From Acanthosoma haemorrhoidale (taxonomy: Eukaryota > Arthropoda > Insecta > Hemiptera > Acanthosomatidae): a stretch of 64,000 nucleotides of DNA. Below, piece after piece: positions 49,570 to 60,290 of the stretch. The first letter of the stretch is position 1. Every line of letters begins with the position of its first letter. The stretch spans positions 72,705,104 to 72,769,103 of the forward strand of contig OV884014.1 in NCBI GenBank assembly GCA_930367205.1, in the 5' to 3' direction. The translations under genes and the position numbers were made by a program. The notes under the pieces were generated by a model. The model saw nothing but the letters and a program-made list of their open reading frames with translations, was not told where the DNA came from and searched no databases.

Positions 49570-50275
49570 GTTATCTAGTGAAGGTCTGAGAAAGGGCAAA
49601 TGAGCCACAGACGCTCAGGAAATGAGGGAGGAATGGAAGTCAGTGGTAGGGACCCATTGATATACCTATCTAATTTACTGTAGATCCGAGGCCACTACCG
49701 TTTAAAGTGTCAAGGCGGATCGTAAGGGTGAGTATTACTGGTCAAGGAGTTGACAAAGTGGGGATATATTTTCGTGGCATTCTTAAAGGGAATAAGGTTA
49801 AGGATAGTTGGGGTTGGCGCACGGACATGACTGCAAAGGGTTGAGTTTCTAATGCGAAGTAGGGATTGTTTTCTACGGTTTTAGGAGTTCGGATTGAAAT
49901 GTTTCTATTGGCCTGATGTTCAAAGGTGTTGATCTTCCTTTAAGTGGTTTTTAGCAGCTGTTTTTGTCTGTACAATTAATTGTATACTGTGAGTTTATTG
50001 CTTTTACATTACTTTCCAAAGTGTCTATTTAATTTTGGTCTTTTAAGTTTTGTATGATAATTGCAGTCAGCATTTTTTATGGCTGGAAGCCTAGGTATTT
50101 AATGATTACAACAATATTGGACATGGGAAGCAGGTTCAAATTGAAGGTGACGGATTGAAAAGGATAATTGTAGGGTAAATGTGGACGTTTTCCTCCTTGG
50201 ACCTTGAACCTCCACCGGTTGCGCAAGTTCTCTTTTTTTGTGAGGTGATTTTGTAGGTTTTTGGATGCATTTAGG
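49570..50275 (-). pseudogene. Jockey-like LINE, RT-to-3'-end fragment
   Basis: On the minus strand, starting near 50274, reading gives SKNLQNHLTKKENLRNRWRF, then KVQGGKRPH, then IVVIIKYLGFQP. These align with NLQKHLDEIEYWCNQWRIKV, NKGKCSH and TVRYLGFHLG of the 20-kb copy. Further on come ILNLIPFKNATK, LTSNTHP and, near 49600, SFPERLWL, the same C-terminal motif as at 5.2, 20.65 and 59.97 kb. Frames shift and stops are present. This copy links the RT core with the ERLWL-type 3' end in one orientation. Confidence 0.7.
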
Positions 50276-50952
50276 GTATTATAATTAGTTGAAAAATTTA
50301 TACCAGTTTGATTGCATAAATCAACTAATAACTATTGACATATTTATGTTTACCTAATTTGTTTTGGCCGTTTGACGTTCTCTAAAAGCTTCGCATTCGA
50401 TCGCTGGCTGAATAACTTTGGCCGAAAAAAGTGGATATTTAGTTTACCTTTGCATATAACGAATTTTCCACTGTTTATGGACTATAAAAATGCTTATCAA
50501 AGAAATCAAAATGACCAAGTTGAATTTTGGTATTATTTTATTGCAGACTTTTGAGCGATGTTCTCAGAGAGAAGAGGTCTCCTGCAAGAGTTCGGTCGGC
50601 TGCGCACATTATGCAGGAGTTTAACTTGGAGCAATTCGTTAAGGGCCTACGGTTTCTCCTAGTTCTCAAGGTCGGCCTCTTCTGTGATCAAAAATCTCTC
50701 TTAGAAGTAACTAGGCTCCTTTTGAAGACAAGGCTGCCTGCGCACAGTAAATTTACAATCACTTTAAAACTGAAGTTTAATATAGACCATAAAACCATTT
50801 ATAATATTCACTTCCTAGAAAATTACAAAACTATTAAATTAATCAAAATGGTTTAAAACATACTGGGCAGCAACCTTGTTTTCTAGTAAATTAGTATTAT
50901 TAATTAGTCAGAATAATACAAATTGAAGTACTTGCATCAATTAATGATACCG
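50276..50952. other. Unclassified spacer with a 109-codon ORF
   Basis: An ORF at 50527-50856 (plus) overlaps a moderately GC-rich patch (50560-50750). No motif was recognised and its second half is AT-biased. It is probably not a gene. Confidence 0.3.
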
Positions 50953-51152
50953 ATATCTTCAGATTTTTTTTTTTTTTTTTCCTAAGCTCTCAAACTTATA
51001 AAAATAGGAATGTGGGAAAAATAAGGAAAATTATTTTTGGCTGGAAAGTGCCTTTCACTAAGGGGAGACCCCTATTTGAAGGATGTATGAGAAGGATATG
51101 GGGTGTGGAATGCCTAGAAAGGCGGATGGAGTCAGGAAGGTAATATCTTCAG
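50953..51152 (-). mobile_element. Poly(A) retroelement family A, 180 bp, with 10-bp TSD
   Basis: ATATCTTCAG occurs at 50953-50962 and 51143-51152 and encloses 50963-51142. The left end is a T run, so the element lies on the minus strand. The 5' end begins TTACCTTCCTGACTCC. The copy at 61 kb matches up to the same CAGGAAGGTA end before diverging, which suggests a defined ~180-bp unit. No pol III A or B box was seen. Confidence 0.9.
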
Positions 51153-52175
51153 AGGAACCGTGGAAATAATATGAGATAATTGTAACGGTAATAATATGTG
51201 GGAGTAGAGGTATAATAAAATTGTGAGACGAGCTTAGTGGGACCCCAATCAGTGTGTACTATAGACAATAGTACTGAGTTGTTGCCAATTTTTACAGGCA
51301 TCTACTGGCTACTGGTATAGAATCGAAGGTCCTTCGAGAAATGACAGGAACAACACACTGGTGAACAACTACATAATCAGGGCACAATTCGATGTTGAAG
51401 AAGAAATCGATAGAAGACCCATATGATGACTAGGCCATGATAGCCACAGGAATGATACATATAAGAGGATCAGAGTCCAATGAGAAAGGAATGGTATGCA
51501 AATGTTTAGCAGCATAAGGGCTTCGTAAGATGGAGAAGGAGATTCTAGCGTCGAGTGTCTATACTGATCAAATCAAAAAAATTTCTGAGCTAAATAATAA
51601 ATTAGTTGAAAATCTAAATTGCCCTTTGGCTTAATTTAATTCAGATCTAGGCAGGAAGATAACTAGATATAGGCTCCTTCTACTGGTAGATCAGGTCATT
51701 CTGTGCAGCAACACACTAATCAGTTGGTATACAATTCAAAATGTACAATATACCTTAGGCCCATGTGGTAAATTTTCGTTCGGTCACTATTTGGCCACTG
51801 CTCAACTGCCAGCAGTCACTGCCGACCGCTACTACAACAGTTCCAACGAAAACGAGCCTTTATTTTTTTCTAACACAGTAAAGTCATTAGTCACTTCTCG
51901 TGAGAAGCAAACATTAAAATCAAATATTGGCAATAAATGTTAGCTCAAAGCAGAATTATCAACACGTGACACGCTCGATGAAAATTGTCAATTCAGCATT
52001 AAGAAGTGGCTCCGCGGCATACTGTATAAAAAAATAATAGCGTTAAAAAATTTTCAGTAACCGCTTCGGAACGGTACAACTGCTCCTGGAACCGAATTGA
52101 AAGGGTACCGAAAGCATGGCACGGCCCTTATAGACCTTTTTGGAATGATGGTATGATGATCTCAAACAAAGACAA
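51153..52175. other. Non-coding stretch, nothing recognised
   Basis: Mixed composition with no ORF above 60 codons and no TE motif recognised. Confidence 0.4.
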
Positions 52176-52185
52176 TTAAAGCCTG

Positions 52186-52451
52186 CATAATATGGAAGGG
52201 ATTACCTTGGCCCTTCGCCTGTGCGTCGATGAAATGATGATTGGGGGCTCTCGCTTCCGCTGGCACCTGCCGCAGTTGCACGGGTCCACCACAGACACAC
52301 CGCCGGTGAGCCGCTCCAACTCGGGCTTTCGCTTAAATTTCTTCTTCTCGGGTTTCTGCATCTCTCTATCAGTCTCCGGGTCGCACTGCCAGCTTTCGAA
52401 CACGTCCAATAAAATATCTACTAACAAAGGGACTAACAATAGAACAATCAT
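52186..52451 (-). CDS. Candidate first coding exon of an unidentified host gene
   Basis: The minus-strand ORF opens with ATG at 52451, directly after an in-frame TAG, and runs 91 codons. Residues 1-18 are hydrophobic (MIVLLLVPLLVDILLDVF), resembling a signal peptide or membrane anchor. A charged Lys/Glu-rich stretch (KPEKKKFKRKPELER), a Cys cluster (CNCGRC) and a basic segment (THRRRAK) follow. Codons 22-80 are GC-rich at the third position in an AT-rich neighbourhood. A good splice donor (AAG/GTAATC) occurs inside the ORF near 52201, so the exon may end at RRRAK. I do not recognise the family. It could be a secreted or membrane protein exon; an old TE fragment is the alternative. Confidence 0.4.
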
Positions 52452-52475
52452 AATCTACATTGTCGAAGGTTAATT

Positions 52476-53222
52476 CCCGACTAAAACATTTCTAAACAGG
52501 TGACCGGTTGTATTTAATCGGACCTATTTCGAGCATGGACGTTTCATATAAACCCAGCACCGTTAATTTATAAAAATTGTGACGGGAATTAAAAAACTAA
52601 TTAGAATAATCTATTTTAAACGGTAATTTCGGTAAGTTATTTATTGCTAATTTATATTTTTCGTATATTATGAATCACTTTGAAATTTAAATATTCTACC
52701 AGATGTTTTGAATAACCTTCATGCCGACTCCCCACTGACCTCCAAATCCTATATTTTCACGTCTACACCGTCATGTTAAATATAAATTTCTATTGGACGC
52801 TGGATGGAACACACAATCAATTCAAAATCAAATTGCTTCATTTATTCAATTATACTTTCTCACTATTCGGGCTCTGGTCTACTTTAAAGCTAATATAATT
52901 ATCGCTTTGCCTGTCTGTATGTTCTACAATATTGAAGAGACTTCTCCTGATATTTGCTTCCATTTTGCTAACCGAGGAGGTAGTAACGAAGGGCTACCTA
53001 TGCTCTACGAAGGGGGTTCGATGCATATATGTTTATATTGTATACTTGTTTATTGAAAAATTGTAAGCATGAGAAAGTGAATGTCCTATCAAAGCATATT
53101 GTCATCAATAAAAAAAGGATTTTTTATTCAAAGGATGAATATGTTTTTATAATCGTTTTTACAATAGTTGAAGACACGCCAAGGCGCTTGGTGATAAGTA
53201 AAGGGTGGGGTAGCATGGTACA
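52476..53222. other. AT-rich spacer
   Basis: ORFs at 52793-53056 and 53029-53226 are AT-biased and have no recognised domain. Nothing else was seen. Confidence 0.35.
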
Positions 53223-53252
53223 GTGATGTATCAACTGCACCTGCACTCTTTG

Positions 53253-53411
53253 CCTAGAGCAGGGACAGATGTGAAGAAATACTTACGAGAGAGGGGTCCA
53301 GTCGGCCAGCTTCAGCCTTCAACATCTCCTTCAGACAACATTAATCGGCAGATAGCCATCGCCTCAGTGGCGGATGCTGAGTTTGCACCAGGTGCTAGGG
53401 TCACCCATTGA
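53253..53411 (+). CDS. Possible terminal exon or TE fragment, unidentified
   Basis: A pyrimidine-rich CACTCTTTGCCTAG could act as a splice acceptor at about 53260. It is followed by ~50 open codons with balanced composition (TDVKKYLRERG ... NRQIAIASVADAEFAPG) ending in TGA at 53409. No family was recognised and the opposite strand also has a donor-like site. Treat as weak. Confidence 0.2.
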   Translation, partial: PRAGTDVKKYLRERGPVGQLQPSTSPSDNINRQIAIASVADAEFAPGARVTH

Positions 53412-55480
53412 GAAACCTCATCAACCCATTTAACGTAACTCTCGACTCTACTTCCAGTAAATAAGCTTACTTTCTCTTTATTTCATCCCTTACACTGAGG
53501 GGCGTCAAACGTGAGGACCGTAGCCGAAAGCAGCGCTGGCCTACCCAGTAGTTTAGCGTACGTCAAAAAGTGACTATTGGATTCTGGAGGTTTTTTGGAT
53601 TTAGAACAAGGGCAATTTATGAAAATATTTGCCTCATAAACTACATTAGTTAGCTTTGTATGTATGATTATGTATATTTATTTGGCTCCTTGTCTCTTTT
53701 AATACATCTTTGAATACCGTATTTCCTTGTCCAAGACATTTCATAATTAGTTTTAAGATTAAAACTTTTATTATTACAATTGATGTCAAACATAAAATTG
53801 CTATTGTACTATAAGTCACTCTGTTGCAACCGGCGAATATTTTACAAACGCACGCTGGATTAAGATTTTAACATCATTGCCATCACACTACTAATACTCT
53901 ACAATAGTTCATAACAGTTATATGGGCGTTAGCACTCCCGATTTCTGTATACGTATATCAAGACCCACTTCCTGAAAATATTTATTCCAAATTTCTGGGG
54001 TTCACTCAGCCTCGACAGGGAACATGAGCAGCGGATTAAACAAACAGGTATTGGATCATGTTATAAAACCGGTTTCCAACCCCCTAGCTCCTAAGCACTA
54101 ATTTATCAATGGATTGCTGTCCAATACCATTAATTATTACCATATATTCGGTTTCTACAGCACGTGTGTAAATTTAGCAAGGAATTAGAACCCAAACTAA
54201 TGTATTCGATTTTCGCCTGTAAAAATTAATTTAAGTTGGGCAATGATGAATGTTATCCAAGCGTTAAAATGAATTGAAACAAAAGATCATATTTACAATA
54301 AAAATAGGAAACAAACTAAATTAAGGAAAAAACAAAAACAAAATGGTAAAAAAATGAAAATTCTGTGGGTTGTTGGTCTTTTCTTCATATTTAGTTCTAC
54401 CATCTGCTATTATTGCATGTCATTGCAGGTCAGGAGTTTTTTTTTCTCAAAATTGTTCTAAACAAATTCACCTTCTTTATATATTTAATATGTACTGTAT
54501 ACTTCAATAGCTTCAATTCAGCAGTTAGTAAACATTGGATGCTTTTACTTTAATGTAGACTAAAGCGATTATTTCTAGGTTTGAGTAGAATAGACGAGGT
54601 ACCGTGTGCTGGGCGCTGTGTGTAAGTCTCGAAAGGCCTTTCATGAAGCAGACTCGTGCCTCGTTAGGCCCACGAGCTGACCCGGCAGTCACCGATAAAT
54701 AGCGGAAACTTTGCATACGCCTTACTCACAGGCACTCCACCGGAGTGCGCTTTCAGTTATACCCCTTTCTATTATTCAAAACTCTCTTCTTGAAATGGAA
54801 CGCCATCGACGCACCAGTTATTGCTATCTAACAATTATTATTATTATTAAAGGGTATGAAGCGTGTTGGTTATGGAGTAAATAATTTAATAACCAACAAG
54901 TTTTGTTCCTCAATATTAGTATATTTAGCATAAGCGCACTCACAAGAATTTTTGACTGTCATTTACTCCACGTCCAGCCTCAAAACTACATTACTGAACT
55001 CTTCCTACATAGGAAATTTAAATAACAATTCAGTCCAGAAATAACCTGTTTCTCTGAAGATTGACAATTATAACTAACAAAGGTGCCCGAGAAGTAGCAT
55101 AGGACTCAAAATCCATGCAAAGGAATATTCACGCCTACACTGTGACGCAGCAGTGCGACGATTAAATGAGGTTTGAGGCCGGTCGCATAACACCTATTAA
55201 GACAAAAATAGAAGTTTAGTGGTACTGAATGGAATCTCACGTGGTTACTCTTTTAAGGAGAGGTCATACTATGCTGTCCCACGTGTACCTTGTAATCAGA
55301 GTGAGTGGTTATCTCCAAGCTGTGGGACAAATAACCTGACTTGGAGCAATACATCAAGAGAAATACCAAGAAAACACACGTAAATTTCTTGGAGGAATAT
55401 ACTTTTAACAGCTTATATGAAGGTTAAAAAAACCAAAAAGGTTTATAAATAATAAAATACATAAACAATATATATATATA
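53412..55480. other. Non-coding stretch
   Basis: AT-rich to mixed. A patch near 53500-53580 is GC-richer. A 63-codon minus-strand ORF at 54525 has no motif. A small palindrome (GCACTCCACCGGAGTGC) lies at 54732-54748. Confidence 0.35.
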
Positions 55481-55641
55481 AGTTATGGCTAGTGGTATGG
55501 CAATGTTAAGCCTAATACCACATAGCCTAAGGTAAACAAACCCATAACGTGTGTATACGTAGTGGATCAGGAGAAGAATAAAGCCAGTTATAAACCAAAC
55601 CATTGCGTTGCATCATTAACCTCCTTATTCATTCTTTTTTT
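55481..55641 (+). repeat. LTR copy, plus orientation (inverted relative to gag)
   Basis: This copy matches the reverse complement of 56350-56510 with roughly one difference in seven or eight bases plus indels. It ends within TTCTTTTTTTCTT, just before the last codons of the gag fragment. Confidence 0.85.
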
Positions 55642-55645
55642 CTTC

Positions 55646-56295
55646 ACGGACACTAGCGTCCATTAAATCTTGGGCGCACTCAATGAACGATCGGTCTCCC
55701 GGTAGACTATATTTCTTGCCTGTATCCCTGGCCAACTGTACCTTTCGGATGGTCGATAGGAATGCCATCCTGGCTTCCACTTCCGCTAAGTTCACCGTTT
55801 CTCTTATTTTTTCAGTTATTTTGTTGAACTTTTCGAAGAGTTCTCCGGCGTACTGCCCTTTCCTTTAATTCGGCCGTCTGGTCTTCCCCAACATCTGGAA
55901 GATGTCCTGTGGTGTCCATCTGCCTCCTCTGTATGCCTTAGTCTTTCTTTTACCACGTCCCATGGGGTGTCTTCGTTGGCCTGTATTAGGTTTAGTAAGC
56001 TCCTTTTTATTCTACACACTAGGTCCGCTTTGATTGATTTTGCGTCACCAGAGTCGAGTAAACCCTCACTTGCCTTCGCCTCTACTCTTTCCGTAATCCT
56101 ATCACCACCTTTGATGAAATGGTTCAATTCGCCTAACTCTCCTGAGAATTTCTCTAGGTCCTATATTGTTCTCCTCAGGTCCTGTGACGTCGCCGCTCGC
56201 ACCTTCATCCAAGCCAGGGAGTTTGCATGAGCTTCGGCCATCGTTTCCCTAGGTAATTCGGGCACTTCAAAAGCCGCAGGCCATAATTCTACCAT
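55646..56295 (-). pseudogene. Gypsy-like gag fragment, broken
   Basis: The frame opens at ATG 56295 (MVELWPAAFEVPELP), 13 bp after the primer-binding site. A TAG at about 56161 interrupts it, then it resumes in frame with helical, charged sequence (KSIKADLVCRIKRSLLN, TPWDVVKERLRH). A frameshift near 55935 moves to the frame with WTPQDIFQMLGKTRRPN, another stop, then FNKITEKIRETVNLAEVEAR and a C-terminal acidic/basic tail ending at a TAA near 55646. The layout (TPWDVVKERLRH, then a short linker and a helical domain) resembles Ty3/gypsy capsid sequences. No zinc knuckle was seen. It is an inactive copy. Confidence 0.65.
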
Positions 56296-56307
56296 GTTAC
56301 TAGGTCA

Positions 56308-56324
56308 CCCGGGTTTCGGCACCA
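56308..56324 (-). other. Primer-binding site complementary to tRNA-Phe 3' end
   Basis: TGGTGCCGAAACCCGGG on the minus strand is adjacent to the LTR end (GATTAC). Its complement CCCGGGTTTCGGCACCA is the 3' end of insect-type tRNA-Phe(GAA), whose acceptor begins GCCGAAA. The identification uses recalled tRNA sequence. Confidence 0.65.
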
Positions 56325-56510
56325 GTAATCGTCTCCCAGCTGTAGACGATCGAGAAAAAGGAATAAATAAGGAGGTAGATGATATAATAAGAAGGTTGGT
56401 TTTATAACTGGCTTTATTTTCCTCCTGATCCTCTATACACACGTTACGGGTTGGTTTACCCTAGGCTACGTGGTATTAGGCTTAACATTGCCGTACCGCT
56501 AGCTGTAACT
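56325..56510 (-). repeat. 5' LTR of the gag-bearing element (186 bp)
   Basis: It runs from AGTTAC (56510) to GATTAC (56325) on the minus strand and contains an AATAAA-type signal in GGAGGAAAATAAAGCC. The boundary with the primer-binding site is direct. Confidence 0.8.
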
Positions 56511-59456
56511 TATATATATGTATATACTGAAACATTTCAGGGAGGAAACAAGTGTACTGCCACACTGTACTTGGGAGTGAATCTATTTTACGTTATGTTA
56601 TTGTGTATTGTTTATTTATTTGTAGAGCTCATTTTTACAACGTATTTCATCTTATCACATTCATTTTCAATTCATATGTTTTATTACTAATTTGCATATG
56701 TTGTCCTGTATTTTATTTGTTGGTAATATTATGTCTCAATAGCAATAGATTGCTGCTGGTCATTACAATCAAACCAATTATAAAACTTTTAAAATCAACA
56801 AAACAAATTTAGATAAAAAATTAAGAAAACAAGTATCTTTCTTTATATTAACAAACCACTTACCAATATTGTTAATAAATTAATAATTATTTAATAGCTC
56901 ATACAAATGTTTTTCTCCTGGGTCTTCGTAAAGTTTTTTTATTTTTTTTTCTAAACTAGGAAATTCGTTGTAAGTAGCGATAAACGGAACAGACGCTGGT
57001 CAGCAAATAAATAACGGAATTAAAAAGTTCTAAAATGAGTACGAGAAGTTTGTTTAACATGGTTTAGTTTATTTGCTTCAAATAAAACAATGAAGAGGGA
57101 AACAATGGACCCACCCCTAGCGGATGCTACTCGGTTAAATACGTGACGAAGTAAAGTTTTGATTGAAAAACTTATCGTTCACTGTTGCAGAACTTTCTTC
57201 ATAAGCCGACACCGTTTTACTCGAATAAGTTCCTAGTGAGAATTAATTACTATGAATTATTAGAAATAAAATTGTGGTAGGGCACCTGTAAAAAAAGTTT
57301 TTTGGTTTTTTTTTTTTTAAATAATCCGGGAAACAGTGTATCTGTGGTGTGATTAGTTTGGACAAGTTATATATTATTAATATATAAATTTCTTGTACTC
57401 TAATAATTATAAACATTCTAAACAATAAAATTAGCAGGACCTATGTGATTTTTTAAATATATATATATAATATCGTATAAACGTATTTTTTTTCTAGCAA
57501 TAATACTTCTATTTATTTTTTATGCTAAATCACCGAAAATCGTTATAAAAACAAAACCTATTAAAATCTGTTTGGAGAGCAAACGATTTGCGTTCGATAT
57601 TAGCATACGGTTTGAGAGGATTTTTATGGAGAATTAGAACTATAAACCTTTAATAGCATCAGAGCAGTATACTTTTTTTGTATACACAATCATGGAGTAG
57701 ACGAAGGGCGATTCCTCTTTGCATGCTTAAAATTAGAGCTTGTCCTTTCCAGCCCTGCAAAAGCAAGGAAAAAATCTTAGAAACCATCAAAAAGGAGAAT
57801 GATCGATGACTTGAGTGAATATTTATTGAATAGAAGCTTCCTGAATCACTAGCAATAAACCTACTTATCCATATATTCAATTCATATATCATGTGACTGG
57901 CAAGAATTGTGGTGAGATCTATATATGTTCGCGTGACAGGACAATCACTAATATTGATACGCCTATCATAACAGGCCTTCAATATGTGGAAAGGCAATGA
58001 CGCGACGGGTAAATAAGCGCCTAGTCACCGCACCACCACAATAGTACCACCGAGGGCGTCGCTCCCCTTCATCATATATAAGAATGCTCCTTTAATGATG
58101 ATCCTTAGAACCAGTAAATAACCAATGACAGATAAAGCAGCTCCGATGACGGAGGCCCGGCATGAGCCCCGGTATGTAAATTGTGAAAACGGATTAGGCC
58201 GGAATCCCGGGATTACGTTCGGGATTACATCCTTATCATCCCCTTATCAACAGCCTCTGCCCAAATAATATTTGGATTAACAGAACTTGTTCTCTCCCTT
58301 TTAGGTTGGCAGATTCAACCCTGAGTAGTAGGGTACCCCGTTTCTCTCCACGAATCCACGAATTTCATCTCAATAAGGAATTTCAATGGATTTACATTTG
58401 CACTGTATCTATTATTTTTTTCGAATTTCTGTTTCTCCATCTAGATGCATGTTTATACTTGATGACCCATTTTATTTAAGGAGTACAAAAATATAATTAA
58501 AATATTATGTACGTTTTACGTTAATTTAATAGTATGCGAGTATCAATTCTAATCATCCTTCAAATCATTATGTTTTTCTACTACTTGCCAATAATTCAGT
58601 TCCTACTGTCTGGTCATCCGGGTGTATGTCGAATGATCTATGTCCAAGCGTGATTTTAGATTGATTTTCATTCATGACTTCTAACTCGGTTTTAATGGGA
58701 CCGAATCGACCAGAAATATTAACCAAGTCTTGAGCAATGACAATTTAACTGAGTATACTATTCAGTAATATCATGTAATTTCATGATGCAGGTTTAGGTC
58801 TTGTAGTCTGGAAGAACTCCTTTCGTTGTTTTAAATATATTTTATAGGTTTATTTATTTGTCTCCGATAGCTGATAGACTCTAGCTGTGTTTTGGGCCCA
58901 CAGAGGTTGTCTCGCCTATATGGTATACAGAGGAGGGATAATGGTATTACGTGGTACAAGTAGAGTTGATGCTTCTGCATTTCGGGTTCAGGGGTTCATT
59001 ATAGTAGTTTACTCCTACGTCCTAGATGTAATGAAGTAATCTGCAAAGTATCGTTATTCTGGAATCATCTCGAATCATGAGGAGTTGCGAAAACTGTTTG
59101 GAATTATGAATACCTTCTAATTATCACTCTCTCCCACCTCTTCATCTGCTTACTTCTCAGGAGACATAGCTAATAGAACAGACTCTGTCACCAACTCCTG
59201 TACAAGATAATGCGGTGAAAACCCCGCTGATTGATCTAGAAGACAGATTGCCTTGGGAGGTGAGGAGATGGCGTGGAACCTGCTGTGCAGTTGCTCAGGA
59301 ACTGGGCCATCCTCCTCACTGCGGGCTCGTTAGCCTCCTTGCTCCCTCAGGACTAGGTGGTATGTCTTGTCGTCTAGTGTTTGGGAGTCTCACAGAGTAG
59401 TGTGTGTGGTTTCGATCCGGCTGTATTGGGTGGGATATGTTAGAATATAAAGGGAT
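56511..59456. other. Non-coding stretch with a regulatory-like island
   Basis: AT-rich from 56511 to 58000. A GC-richer island spans 58010-58330 and contains clustered GGATTA and GATA sites. Another GC-rich patch lies at 59200-59440 with a 61-codon ORF and no recognised motif, possibly retroelement-derived. Confidence 0.35.
58191..58279 (+). promoter_or_regulatory. Cluster of four GGATTA homeodomain sites with two GATA sites
   Basis: GGATTA occurs at 58191-58196, 58210-58215, 58222-58227 and 58274-58279, all on the same strand. Two are embedded in GGGATTAC repeats 12 bp apart. TTATC occurs at 58233-58237 and CTTATC at 58243-58248. GGATTA/TAATCC is the classic K50 homeodomain target (Bicoid/Otx/Pitx/Goosecoid class). 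Enhancer function is inferred. Confidence 0.4.
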
Positions 59457-59525
59457 CCTCGGGAATCAAACCGATGCAGCTTATGAGGAGTACGATACAC
59501 TTACTACCAGATCACGTTGAGAGAG
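59457..59525 (-). repeat. tRNA-like sequence, minus strand
   Basis: The reverse complement contains TGGTAGTAAGTGTATCGTAC (A-box/D-arm-like), CTCCTCATAAGC and a T-arm-like CATCGGTTTGATTCCCGAGG. It is a decayed tRNA or SINE head; stems are incomplete. Confidence 0.35.
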
Positions 59526-59939
59526 GACAACTGTCTCTTAAAATATAGAATTAACTTCATCATCTAGTTGACTTAAACCTCAAGTCCAATTACCGGAGCG
59601 AAAAAAAAAGCGATTTACAATAGCATAAAACATAAAAGGTCTAATACTTGAATAAAACGTCTTCCATAAGGTAAACCACTTTCTAAATTATGAATAAATT
59701 TTAATATTTGATACAAAGCTGCAAACTAAATGTGTCTTTATCGAAAAAAAAAAATACTGTTGGTTTCAAATTAATGGTATAGCCATTAGACTGTAAAGTC
59801 ACATACGATACACAAGGACGTATTTGTTCTCTTGATCTGGAAGTTTGAGTGAAGCTATCGGGACAGATCCGCTCACGAGTACTTGAGAACTATCATCTGA
59901 AATATGGCCTAAACGACTGAGTATTTGTGATACAATCTT

Positions 59940-60290
59940 GGTTAATTTTTTTTCTGACCTTTATTAATCACCAATCATGTCCTGAGCGTCTATGGCTTTC
60001 ACCCTCTTGGCCCGGCTCTGCTGGCTCTTATCCAGTGACGCGGCTGACGGAGGAGCGTGGGACTTCCCAAGACTCCGGTTCCTCTTTCGCACGCCGGAGA
60101 GGTGACAATCATATGGACTTAAGCGGTCTATGGGCTGTTTGTAACTACTGTATGAATGAGCGAGTGAATGAAAATTGTAAATATGGTACGAATGAGATCA
60201 TTTATCACAATTACATATTGCCCAATGAGGCAGATTGTAATTTTATCATAAGTTCTTTATTAATTTTCAACCGTGACTAGAGTGACAACC
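59940..60290 (+). pseudogene. Jockey-like LINE, ORF2 C-terminus and 3' end
   Basis: The plus-strand ORF (59927-60280) contains INHQSCPERLWLSPSW, SQDSGSSFARRRGDNH and GLWAVCNYCMNE, then the 3' block TTGCCCAATGAGGCAGATTG. The same blocks in order occur at 20581-20930. No reverse transcriptase remains, so it is a 5'-truncated copy. Confidence 0.6.

Larger units (their letters stand above)
55481..56510 (-). mobile_element. LTR retrotransposon fragment: gag enclosed by LTRs in opposite orientation
   Basis: Both outer ends begin AGTTA..GCTAG.GGTA.GGCAATG reading inward (55481 plus strand; 56510 minus strand), and both abut TATATA, a likely TATA duplication. The right LTR (56325-56510, minus) is followed by a primer-binding site and gag, so it is a true 5' LTR. 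The left copy (55481 to ~55641) is the same LTR in the opposite orientation, fused directly to the 3' end of the gag fragment. The LTR copies share TTAAGCCTAATACCAC, TAACGTGTGTATA, GGATCAGGAG and AATAAAGCCAGTTATAAA. AGTTA-type ends and TATA-type targets fit the gypsy group. No pol or env is present. Confidence 0.8.

Noticed and set aside
54732..54748. Small palindrome GCACTCCACCGGAGTGC
   Set aside because: Too short and isolated to interpret.
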